A stretch of 64,000 nucleotides of DNA from Pseudooceanicola nitratireducens (GTDB lineage Bacteria; Pseudomonadota; Alphaproteobacteria; Rhodobacterales; Rhodobacteraceae), in contig NZ_FNZG01000002.1 in assembly GCF_900109195.1 (NCBI RefSeq), positions 938,191 to 1,002,190 of the forward strand, written 5' to 3'. A program made the position numbers and the translations under genes. Below, piece by piece: positions 43,932 through 51,382 of the stretch. The notes below the pieces were generated by a model, which saw only the letters and a list, made by a program, of their open reading frames with translations, ran no database searches and was not told the origin of the DNA. The first letter of the stretch is position 1. Each line of letters opens with the position of its first letter.

Positions 43932-44006
43932 TGGCTGGGGTGGTAGGATTCGAACCTACGGTACACGGTACCAAAAACCGCTGCCTTACCGCTTGGCTAC
44001 ACCCCA
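43932..44006 (-). tRNA. tRNA-Gln (anticodon TTG)
   Basis: On the minus strand the cloverleaf reads TGGGGTG acceptor, D-arm with AGCCAAGCGGTAAGGC, anticodon arm GCGGT-TTTTGGT-ACCGT with TTG at positions 34-36, T-arm GTAGG-TTCGAAT-CCTAC, then CACCCCA, discriminator G and an encoded CCA. All stems pair, with one G-T in the anticodon stem. The 3' end points to the integrase and island, so it is the likely attachment gene. Confidence 0.97.
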
Positions 44007-44158
44007 ACAGTGACGCGCTGATTACTCTGGTCGTTTGAAGGGTTCAAGCCCTTTTCCTGCAAAAACCGACCAATCAGCGGGAAAAATTTCGCAGGGCTTC
44101 GGGCCGGGGGCGCGGGGTACGGAATGGCAGCCTGCGGGGGGCAGCCCGGGCGGTCATG

Positions 44159-45517
44159 TCATTCCGTGGGGGCATCGCGGGTCAGCAGGTCGTCGTCGCG
44201 CTTCTCGCGGCGTTCCTCGTCGACGATGGCCTCCAGCTCCTGGTCCTGGGTGGCCTGAACGTCCATGACCTGGTCGGGGGCAGGCGGGGCGGCCGCAGGC
44301 GTCACGGCGGGCTTTGCGGGGGCGGGTTTCGCAGGGGCTGGGGGCGCGTCGTCCTGCGCGGCCGGGGGATTGGCGTCTAGGATGCGATAGGTCGGCTCGG
44401 GCATGGCGATCGCTGCCTCACTCAGGGCGGCCATGCACAGGCGGATCGCCTCGCCCCGCGCGGCCTGAAGAGAGGTGACGCGCTGGTCGATCCAGCCGGC
44501 GATGCGCAGTGCCACGGTGCTGTCTCCGACGCTGTCGATCCAGGCATTGGGGGCGGGGCTTTGCAGGGTGAAGGGCAGGGCGGCCAGGGTGTCACGCGCC
44601 ACCTGGGTGGCCAGCACCATGTCGGCATCGGGCGCAATCCCCAGATCGAAGACAAACCGCCGTTCGTCGTTCATCGAATAGTTCACGATGCGGCTTTTGA
44701 AGACCGTCGCATTGGGGATGCGGATGTGATTGCCGTCATAGGACAGAAGGATCGTCGCGCGCGAGGTCAGGCGGATCACCTTGCCCTCGTCCCCGTTGAT
44801 CTCGACCGCGTCATTGGGGCGGAAGGGCTGCCGCACCGACAGCATGACCGAGGCGATGAAATTCTCGACCGTGTCGCGCACGGCGAAACCGATGGCCAGG
44901 CCGATGATCCCCGCCGCGCCCAGGATCGTCGACAGAAGGGCCGTGGCGTTCAGGATATCCAGCCCCACGACGATGCCGGCGATCACAAAGGCCAGGCGGA
45001 TCAGCTGACGGTAGATGTCGGCGATGAAGGCATTGGGGGCCAGGCGGTCCCAGGGTTGTTTCATCCGGGCGATCACCAGGCCCAGGCAGACCACGATCAG
45101 GAAGGCCGCCAGCGCGATCAGCAGCAAGGGGGCCCAGGCGATCAGGTCTGACAGCCGTTTCTCGAACCGTTCGATCGCGGGGTCCAGGCGGCGCGAGACA
45201 TCTGTGGTTTCCGAGACCTGGTTGCGGATGGCGACAACGCCTTCGACGCGGGCGGTCAGGTCGTTCAGATCACCGGCTGATGCTGCGTCCAGCGTGGTGC
45301 CGCGCAGTGTGACGATGCCCGAGGACACGGTGACGGTAACATCCTCATAGCCCTCAAGCTCTCCCAATATGTCGCGGATGCGGGTGGCAATAGCGGCGTC
45401 CTGCGCCGCACTGTCGGTGACGGAAATGGTGCCGGTCGGCTGGTCGCTGTCCTGCGCCACGGCGTTCAGGGCCAGGGACAACAGCAGGCAGAGGGTGAGG
45501 ATGAGAAAACGGATCAT
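44159..45517 (-). CDS. Mechanosensitive channel (MscS family) with N-terminal BON domain
   Basis: A 452-residue inner-membrane channel opening under membrane tension. It has a signal peptide ending near ALNAVAQ, a BON domain (about residues 38-105: VTVTVSSGIVTLRGTTLDA), three or four membrane helices, and the MscS pore/beta region LGAAGIIGLAIGFAVRDTVENFIAS and DAVEINGDEGKVIRLTSRATIL. The C-terminus is a Pro/Ala-rich low-complexity tail with PAPAKPAPAKPA. ATG 45517 gives a signal peptide; an upstream start at 45550 is less likely. Confidence 0.92.
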   Translation of the reverse strand: MIRFLILTLCLLLSLALNAVAQDSDQPTGTISVTDSAAQDAAIATRIRDILGELEGYEDVTVTVSSGIVTLRGTTLDAASAGDLNDLTARVEGVVAIRNQVSETTDVSRRLDPAIERFEKRLSDLIAWAPLLLIALAAFLIVVCLGLVIARMKQPWDRLAPNAFIADIYRQLIRLAFVIAGIVVGLDILNATALLSTILGAAGIIGLAIGFAVRDTVENFIASVMLSVRQPFRPNDAVEINGDEGKVIRLTSRATILLSYDGNHIRIPNATVFKSRIVNYSMNDERRFVFDLGIAPDADMVLATQVARDTLAALPFTLQSPAPNAWIDSVGDSTVALRIAGWIDQRVTSLQAARGEAIRLCMAALSEAAIAMPEPTYRILDANPPAAQDDAPPAPAKPAPAKPAVTPAAAPPAPDQVMDVQATQDQELEAIVDEERREKRDDDLLTRDAPTE

Positions 45518-45748
45518 GGCAAATACTTCGGTACAAAAGGATGGGATCAATCGGATCGTTGGAATGCTAGTGCGCCCGGGCCTCCGGGCAAAGGATTCGC
45601 TGCGCGCAGGAGAATGGTCGGCGGGCAGGGCGGAATAAATGATACGATGGTGCAGGGCATTCAGGCGTGACGCACTGGCGGGCAGAATGGCCCGCGGCCT
45701 GCGCCCCCCGGATATGCGGGGGCCTTCAGGTGTCGATGCAGGGGGAGG

Positions 45749-46288
45749 TCAGTCGCGGGTTTCCGACGGATCCACGCCCCAAAGCGCGGTCTTCGGGGCC
45801 CAGCCCTTGTAGCCCGATACCGCAACGCGGCACCAGTCGGGCAGGCATTGGTCCAGACGCGCGACCACGCCCATTTCCAGCTGCGCGGACACGGGGGCGT
45901 TTTCGTTCGGGCGCATGTGCAGGTCCAGCATGTCGGCCTGAATCAGAACCGTGCGCACGCCCGACAGCAGGGAATGGTGGATCCAGCCGCCCACGCCCTC
46001 CTGGTCGACGACCCGGCGCCAGTGGCCATGTTCGGCCGTGATCTGCAGCGGCATGTTGCGGCGCATGAAGACCCAGTCGATGCGATGCGTGACGCTTGGC
46101 CCACGGCGGACATTGCCCTTGGACGCCTTCATCGAGACATAGCGCGGCAGCGGCAGATGGGTGACGGGACCGGTGCGGGCGACCTCTTCCACCGGGGCGG
46201 GATCGGTCGCTGCGGTGGTGTGAAGGGGAAGGGTTGCCAGAAGAAAAGACAGCGCAATCGCGCCAAATTGCCAGTGCCGCATGGTCAT
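45749..46288 (-). CDS. Secreted SH3-domain protein (179 aa)
   Basis: Signal peptide (residues about 3-26) and two bacterial SH3-like repeats: GNVRRGPSVTHRIDWVFMRRNMPLQI and DLHMRPNENAPVSAQLEMGVVARL, with the WCRVAVSGYKGWAPK signature. Probably periplasmic and cell-wall-associated. Two Met codons are possible starts (46288 and 46282). Divergent from the dehydrogenase gene. Confidence 0.85.
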   Translation of the reverse strand: MTMRHWQFGAIALSFLLATLPLHTTAATDPAPVEEVARTGPVTHLPLPRYVSMKASKGNVRRGPSVTHRIDWVFMRRNMPLQITAEHGHWRRVVDQEGVGGWIHHSLLSGVRTVLIQADMLDLHMRPNENAPVSAQLEMGVVARLDQCLPDWCRVAVSGYKGWAPKTALWGVDPSETRD

Positions 46289-46404
46289 ACCTGTTACTGC
46301 CCGCTCAAAACTGCTTGCTATGTGCTGGCGGTTCTTGTGCCGCCGGTTCGTTTACGCCACTTTGCCCGTAACGAACGACCTTTGAAAGCCAGGGGAGAGC
46401 CTTC

Positions 46405-47391
46405 ATGCCAACGAAACGTCTGAGTGTTGTTGTAACGCGACGCTTGCCGGAACGGGTCGAGGCACGGATGCAGGAGCTGTTCGACGTCACCTTGGGCCCG
46501 GAGGATCGCCCGATGGACCGGACCGAACTGGCCGAGGCGATGCGGACTGCGGATGTGATCGTGCCCAACCTGCGGGACCGGATCGACCGCGCGCTGATCG
46601 CGCAGGCCGGGCCGAACCTGCGCCTGATCGCCAATTTCGGTGCCGGCGTCGACCATATCGACGTGGCCACCTGTCGCGAACGCGGCATCCTTGTGTCCAA
46701 CACGCCCGACGTGGTGACCGATGATACCGCCGACATGACCATGGCGCTGATCCTGTCGGTGACGCGGCGCATTCCCGAAGGCCTGGCCCTGATGCAGGGC
46801 GAAGGCTGGCAGGGCTGGAGCCCGGGCGCCCTTCTGGGGGGGCGGATTGCTGGACGCCGGCTGGGGATCCTTGGCATGGGGCGGATCGGTCAGGCCGTGG
46901 CCCGCCGCGCCAATGCCTTCGGCATGCAGGTGCATTACCACAACCGCAAACGCCTGCGCCCCGAAACCGAGACCGAGCTGGGCGCGACCTACTGGGAAAG
47001 CCTGGACCAGATGGTGGCGCGGGTCGACGTGCTGTCGATCAACTGCCCGCACACGCCCTCGACCTTCCACCTGATGAACGCACGGCGGCTGAAGCTGATG
47101 AAGCCCGAGGCGGTGATCGTGAACACTTCGCGCGGAGAAGTGATCGACGAACACGCCCTGACGCGGATGCTCCAGGCCGAGGAAATCGCCGGTGCGGGGC
47201 TGGACGTGGTGGATTACAGCGACGGCATCAGCGCCGATCTGCGGGCGCTGCGGAACGTCGTGCTGCTGCCGCACATGGGGTCGGCCACGCGCGAAGGCCG
47301 CGCCGAGATGGGCGAGAAGGTGATCATCAACATCAAGACCTTTGCCGATGGTCACCGGCCGCCGGATCAGGTCTTTGCCGGTCTGCTGTAA
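46405..47391 (+). CDS. D-2-hydroxyacid dehydrogenase (glyoxylate/hydroxypyruvate reductase-like)
   Basis: NAD(P)-dependent reductase of 328 residues. The Rossmann motif is GILGMGRIGQAVARR, the substrate-binding loop NFGAGVDHID, the catalytic Arg lies in VNTSRGEVID, and the catalytic His in LLPHMGSAT. The usual catalytic Glu segment (LDVFExEP) reads LDVVDYSDG here, so the conserved Glu is not visible; I recall Rhodobacterales homologues that also lack the EP, but could not check this. ATG 46405 is preceded by GGGGAGAG. Exact substrate uncertain. Confidence 0.88.
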   Translation: MPTKRLSVVVTRRLPERVEARMQELFDVTLGPEDRPMDRTELAEAMRTADVIVPNLRDRIDRALIAQAGPNLRLIANFGAGVDHIDVATCRERGILVSNTPDVVTDDTADMTMALILSVTRRIPEGLALMQGEGWQGWSPGALLGGRIAGRRLGILGMGRIGQAVARRANAFGMQVHYHNRKRLRPETETELGATYWESLDQMVARVDVLSINCPHTPSTFHLMNARRLKLMKPEAVIVNTSRGEVIDEHALTRMLQAEEIAGAGLDVVDYSDGISADLRALRNVVLLPHMGSATREGRAEMGEKVIINIKTFADGHRPPDQVFAGLL

Positions 47392-47399
47392 GCTGCTTC

Positions 47400-47435
47400 G
47401 GATCGCGCGCAATTATCTTGGATTTGCGCGCATCC
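47400..47435 (+). terminator. Hairpin after the dehydrogenase gene
   Basis: GCGCGCAA (47405-47412) pairs with TTGCGCGC (47424-47431), and GGAT/ATCC extend the stem around a bulged C. It begins nine bases after the stop. The T-rich tract downstream is interrupted. Confidence 0.45.
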
Positions 47436-47525
47436 GTTAATCTTTGCTTTCCCTTTTGCTGAGACCCTGTGTCAGGGACGGCCCTGCGCCGCCCCTGATT
47501 AGGCGTCTGGACATGGGAAAGGGTG

Positions 47526-48041
47526 ATGACGGATCAACGAAAGATTGGGCCGGGGGCTCCGGTCAGTGATCCGCCCGCGCGGGCGGACTTCTTCAATCGG
47601 ATGATCGGGGCGCTATCCGAAACGATCGAAGATGTGGTTGGCGTCGAAGATGCGGAAAGTTTTATCGGCGTGGTCGGCCGACGCATCGGCAACAGCGATC
47701 TGGCAGAACTGCGCGGCCGCGACTGCGATGCGCGGCAGGTGGCCGATCACCTTGTCGCCTTCAAGGCGCAGATTGGCGGCAGCTTTCGGGTCGAAAAAAT
47801 TGATGGCGACTGCATCATCTTTTCCAACGGACATTGCCCCTTTGGCAAAGAGGTGGTTGGCCGGACGTCACTGTGCCAGATGACCACGAATGTATTCGGA
47901 CGTGTCGCGGCCAATGCCACCGGATTTGCCCGGGTTCACGTTGCGGAATCCCTGGCGCGCGGCGATGCGCGCTGCCTGGTGAAGGTTCGGTTGTCAAAGC
48001 CGGTGGACGATATCGATGATGGCCAGGACTTCTACGGCTGA
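47526..48041 (+). CDS. Cys-containing sensor-like protein (MOD1-type), upstream of a diguanylate cyclase
   Basis: A 171-residue protein resembling the methanogen output domain 1 / V4R-like group: IIFSNGHCPFGKEVVGRTSLCQMTTNVFGRVA and ESLARGDARCLVKVRL, with Cys spaced as in that family (about residues 104, 116, 150). It may bind a metal, FeS cluster or haem, but this is not shown. GTG 47523 or ATG 47526 are candidate starts; GGGAAAGG precedes both. Its 3' end overlaps the next gene by 26 bases, so the pair is probably co-translated and works together. Confidence 0.65.
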   Translation: MTDQRKIGPGAPVSDPPARADFFNRMIGALSETIEDVVGVEDAESFIGVVGRRIGNSDLAELRGRDCDARQVADHLVAFKAQIGGSFRVEKIDGDCIIFSNGHCPFGKEVVGRTSLCQMTTNVFGRVAANATGFARVHVAESLARGDARCLVKVRLSKPVDDIDDGQDFYG

Positions 48042-48951
48042 ACATCATGCAACCCTTGCGGGGGCCCTGTCGGTGCTTGAGGCGCTGCCGGGGCCAGCCT
48101 GCCTGATCGGGCAGGATGGTGTTGTCCTCGGGGGAAATGCTGCCTTTCGTGACACCGCGGGTACGATGACCCCAGGCCAATCGGTCGATCCCGGGATGGG
48201 GTTCTTGGGCGATGTTCTGGGGACCAGCCAGGTTCGGATGGGCACCCTTTGTCTGGGCGGCGTCAAACACGCGATGCAATGCCGCCGTTTCGAACTGGAT
48301 GGTCAGCCCTGTATCCTGGCGCAGGAGGATCGGCGCAAACAGGCGGTGGCGCAGGTTGTCGCCTCTCATCGCGGGTTGCTTAAAACGGCGGAAGAACTGG
48401 ATCGCCTCCGGGCCGAAGAACGCAAACAACGGGAAGAGGCGCAGCATTGGCGCCAGATGTCCATGACGGACCGGATGACAGGGCTTTTGAACTCGGTCGG
48501 TTTTCGCGATCGGGCGGCAGCCGCCCTGCAGACAGCCGGCGTGTCGGTGCTGGTCTATGCTGACCTGAACGGGTTCAAGCAAATCAACGATAGCCTTGGC
48601 CATGCCGCCGGGGATCAGCTTTTGCGCGACGTGGCGCAGACGCTGACCATGGCAACCCGGTCCTCGGACGTGCTGGGCCGGGTCGGCGGCGACGAATTTG
48701 CCGTGCTTCTTGTCGACTGCGGAGAGGCAGACCGCCGGGCCGTCATGTCACGCCTGTCGGCGTCCATGGCGCGGCGGTTTCCCGTGGATCAAGGCGTCGG
48801 CCAGCCGGCGCATATCCTGCAGGTCAGCGCCTCCATGGGGCATGCGTGCTATCCGGAAGATGCGGGCGACCTGGAAACCCTGATGCGCAAGGCAGATGCA
48901 CGGATGTACGTGAACAAACGCGCGCACCAGGCCCTGCGCAAAGAGGCCTGA
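48016..48951 (+). CDS. Diguanylate cyclase with PAS-like N-terminus (311 aa)
   Basis: Makes c-di-GMP from GTP. The C-terminal GGDEF domain has the intact RVGGDEFAVLL active site and DRMTGLLNSVGFRDR, with DLNGFKQINDSLGH. No RxxD inhibitory site is seen immediately upstream. The N-terminal 100 residues (LPGPACLIGQDGVVLGGNAAF) look PAS-like, joined by a coiled linker (AEELDRLRAEERKQREEAQHW). Overlaps the MOD1-like gene, suggesting that protein feeds it a signal. Converges with cob(I)alamin adenosyltransferase. Confidence 0.9.
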   Translation: MMARTSTAEHHATLAGALSVLEALPGPACLIGQDGVVLGGNAAFRDTAGTMTPGQSVDPGMGFLGDVLGTSQVRMGTLCLGGVKHAMQCRRFELDGQPCILAQEDRRKQAVAQVVASHRGLLKTAEELDRLRAEERKQREEAQHWRQMSMTDRMTGLLNSVGFRDRAAAALQTAGVSVLVYADLNGFKQINDSLGHAAGDQLLRDVAQTLTMATRSSDVLGRVGGDEFAVLLVDCGEADRRAVMSRLSASMARRFPVDQGVGQPAHILQVSASMGHACYPEDAGDLETLMRKADARMYVNKRAHQALRKEA

Positions 48952-48955
48952 GATA

Positions 48956-49528
48956 TCAGCGGCTTGCGCCCGGTACCCAAAGAACGTCGCCGTCGCCGTT
49001 TCCATTGGCCACGCGGCTGGCCACGAAGAACCAGTCGGAAAGGCGGTTGAGGTATTTCACCGCGACCGGGTTGCAGCCTTCTTCGGACAGAAGCGCCACG
49101 GACAGCCGTTCAGCCCGGCGGCAGACGGTGCGGCACTGGTGCAGATGCGCGGCAAGGGCGCTGCCCCCGGGAAGAACAAAGCTGCGCAGCGGGGCGAGGT
49201 CCTTGTTCATCGCGTCGATTTCGGACTCGAGCCGGTCGACCTGCGTCGCGATCATGCGCAGGGGCGGGTATTCGGCGTCGGCGTCTGCCTCCATGTTCGG
49301 ACGGCAAAGGTCCGCGCCCAGATCAAAAAGGTCGTTCTGGATGCGGGCCAGGGCTGCGTCCATCTCGCCTTCCGAATGCAGACGGGCCAGGCCGAGGACG
49401 GAATTCGTCTCGTCCACCGTGCCATAGGCCTCGACCCGGAGAGAGGGTTTGGGGACCCGGGACCCGTCGCCAAGCGCCGTTTCGCCCGCATCGCCGGTGC
49501 GCGTATAGATCTTGGACAGCACCACCAT
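48956..49528 (-). CDS. Cob(I)yrinic acid a,c-diamide adenosyltransferase (PduO type)
   Basis: Adds the adenosyl group to cob(I)alamin using ATP. The 190-residue protein has the PduO N-terminal motif KIYTRTGDAGETALGDG, the VEAYGTVDETNSVLG segment, and FVLPGGSALAAHLHQCRTVCRRAER with NRLSDWFFVASR. All are family hallmarks. It is co-oriented with the small twin-helix gene that starts just upstream. The ATP-binding residues appear intact. Confidence 0.95.
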   Translation of the reverse strand: MVVLSKIYTRTGDAGETALGDGSRVPKPSLRVEAYGTVDETNSVLGLARLHSEGEMDAALARIQNDLFDLGADLCRPNMEADADAEYPPLRMIATQVDRLESEIDAMNKDLAPLRSFVLPGGSALAAHLHQCRTVCRRAERLSVALLSEEGCNPVAVKYLNRLSDWFFVASRVANGNGDGDVLWVPGASR

Positions 49529-49529
49529 G

Positions 49530-49727
49530 TCAGTTGCCCCCTCGAAGCCAGACGAACAGCAGGATCAGCACCACGGCCAGAAATTGCGCCACGATGCGCA
49601 ACTGCATGACCTTGTTTGCCTTTTTCCCGTTCGATCCGACGGCAAAGCCGCCGATGCCGTACAGAAGGATTGCCGCGACGGCGACAACGGCCAGCGCAAC
49701 AAAGATGAAAAGAGGGTCTTGGAACAT
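49530..49727 (-). CDS. Small twin-transmembrane protein (65 aa)
   Basis: Two hydrophobic helices (about residues 6-29 and 42-61) separated by a charged loop (SNGKKANKVMQLR), like the HIG1-type or twin transmembrane proteins that often precede adenosyltransferase genes in this order. It ends one base before the adenosyltransferase start and is probably co-transcribed. Function unknown. Confidence 0.85.
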   Translation of the reverse strand: MFQDPLFIFVALAVVAVAAILLYGIGGFAVGSNGKKANKVMQLRIVAQFLAVVLILLFVWLRGGN

Positions 49728-49797
49728 TTTGGCCTCCGGTCTTTCAGCAGATGTAGCCGGGTCTTTGGAAAAAGCGAACCCGCCATTTCCGCGCAGG

Positions 49798-50628
49798 TCA
49801 GGCGCGCGACAGGATCCAGTCCAGCGCGCGGGTCGGCAGCAGCCGTCGCGCGATGTTCATCGCCTTGGTCGGCACCGTCACACGATAACGGGCGCGGGGC
49901 CGTGGGTCGGTCAGCGCGCGAAGCAGCGCGGCGGTCGTGGCTTCGGGCGAAAGCTCGAACCGGTCGCGGCCGGGGGCGTCATAAAGCCGCTTGATCAATG
50001 TGCCCTGGTATTGCGCGGCCCGGGCCGAATTTTCCCAGTCGACGAACCTTTCAAACAGCGCCTGGCTGTTCTTGCGGATGTCGCTGGTGATCGGGCCGGG
50101 CTCCAGCAGGATCACCTTGATCGGCGTGTCGCGCATCTCGATCCGCAGCGTGTCGGTCAGGCCTTCGATGGCGAATTTCGACGCCACATAGGCCGAGCGC
50201 CAGGGCGCAGTGACCAGCCCCAGAACCGACGAACAATTGATGATCCGGCCATGCCCCTGCCGACGCATGATCGGAATGACGCGCCGGGTCAGGTCGTGGG
50301 GGCCTATGACATTGGTGTCGAGCACAAGGGACAGCCCGTCGCGGGGGATGTCCTCGCCTGCGCCTGGAAGGGCGATGGCCCCGTTGTTGTAAAGCGCATC
50401 CAGCGTGCCGCCGGTGGATGTGATCACGAAATCCAGGGCCGCTTCGATTGACTGCGGGTCGGTGTAATCCAGTCGCGTGGTCTCAAAGCCCTCGGCCGCC
50501 AAGCGACTGACATCGCTATCTTTTCGGCAGGTCGCAAAAACACGCCACCCGGCGGCGCGAAGGCCATGGGCGGCGTGGTAACCAATGCCAGAGGAGCAGC
50601 CGGTGATCAGGATTGAGGGCGCGGACAT
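49798..50628 (-). CDS. Short-chain dehydrogenase/reductase (276 aa)
   Basis: Classical SDR: cofactor motif TGCSSGIG, the NNGA-type YNNGAI motif, catalytic Ser in INCSSVLG and the YVASK motif with catalytic Tyr and Lys, then EPGPITSDI. It resembles short-chain enzymes acting on steroid-like or lipid substrates, but the substrate is not predictable. Separate from the adenosyltransferase operon by 70 bases. Confidence 0.9.
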   Translation of the reverse strand: MSAPSILITGCSSGIGYHAAHGLRAAGWRVFATCRKDSDVSRLAAEGFETTRLDYTDPQSIEAALDFVITSTGGTLDALYNNGAIALPGAGEDIPRDGLSLVLDTNVIGPHDLTRRVIPIMRRQGHGRIINCSSVLGLVTAPWRSAYVASKFAIEGLTDTLRIEMRDTPIKVILLEPGPITSDIRKNSQALFERFVDWENSARAAQYQGTLIKRLYDAPGRDRFELSPEATTAALLRALTDPRPRARYRVTVPTKAMNIARRLLPTRALDWILSRA

Positions 50629-50643
50629 GGCCGCACCCTAGGA

Positions 50644-51234
50644 TCACTGTCCGTCGGTCACAAGGAAATCTGCCATCCAGCCGATGCGGCCCGAGTCGCT
50701 GACCCGGAGCTTGAGCCAGCCGTTGCCGGGATCGGACAGAACCTCGACCTCTGCGCCGCGTTTCAGGCTGGCGAGCACGGGGAACTTGGTGCCCGGGCCG
50801 TTGCGCATGTTCACGCGGTTGCCGGTCACTTCGCGGATATCGGGAAGGGCTTCTACCGGGGCCGGAGTTGCGACCGCGGCCTTGATGACCTGCGGATCTT
50901 CGATGACGGGCTTGTTCAGGACGCGGCCAAAGGATTCCAACACGGCCGGATCGACAGCGGCGATTTCTTCTTCCGCGGGTGCGCGGAGGTCGAAATTGGG
51001 GTTCGAGAAAGACGCGCGGGTGACCAGCGGCATCTCCTTCTGCGTGTCTTCGGCGATCGCGGCGGCGACCTGTGCGGTGGCTTCGTCGCTGGACTTGGTC
51101 GACACCTGAATCACCTGCGGCTCTGCCGCGGCTTCGGCGCGCTGCTGGGACATCGGCTGAAAGTCGCTGCCGCCGCTCATTTCATAGAGCGCCCAGCCGA
51201 GAAATGCGAAGGTAAGGAAAATGAACTTTGACAT
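50644..51234 (-). CDS. Membrane-anchored SH3-domain protein (196 aa)
   Basis: N-terminal hydrophobic anchor or signal (MSKFIFLTFAFLGWALYEM), a long Ala/Glu-rich linker, and a C-terminal bacterial SH3 domain: VTGNRVNMRNGPGTKFPVLASLKRGAEVEVL. The start ATG 51234 gives the anchor; the frame is open further upstream but out of context. Probably periplasmic, with a cell-envelope role. Confidence 0.85.
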   Translation of the reverse strand: MSKFIFLTFAFLGWALYEMSGGSDFQPMSQQRAEAAAEPQVIQVSTKSSDEATAQVAAAIAEDTQKEMPLVTRASFSNPNFDLRAPAEEEIAAVDPAVLESFGRVLNKPVIEDPQVIKAAVATPAPVEALPDIREVTGNRVNMRNGPGTKFPVLASLKRGAEVEVLSDPGNGWLKLRVSDSGRIGWMADFLVTDGQ

Positions 51235-51382
51235 GGTGTGACCCCTAGCAGCTTGGGACATCAACGACTTGTGACCGGATTTGGTTCCTTATAGGGCGAT
51301 TCGAGTTTTCGCGAAGGTAAGGATTTCCTTAATTTTTCGTTGATATCTTTACCGTATCGGTGGCTCGGGCTACACACGATCT

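Noticed and set aside
48700-49750. Cobalamin riboswitch upstream of the adenosyltransferase
   Set aside because: No B12-box-like sequence or room for one; the gene is preceded by a coupled small gene.
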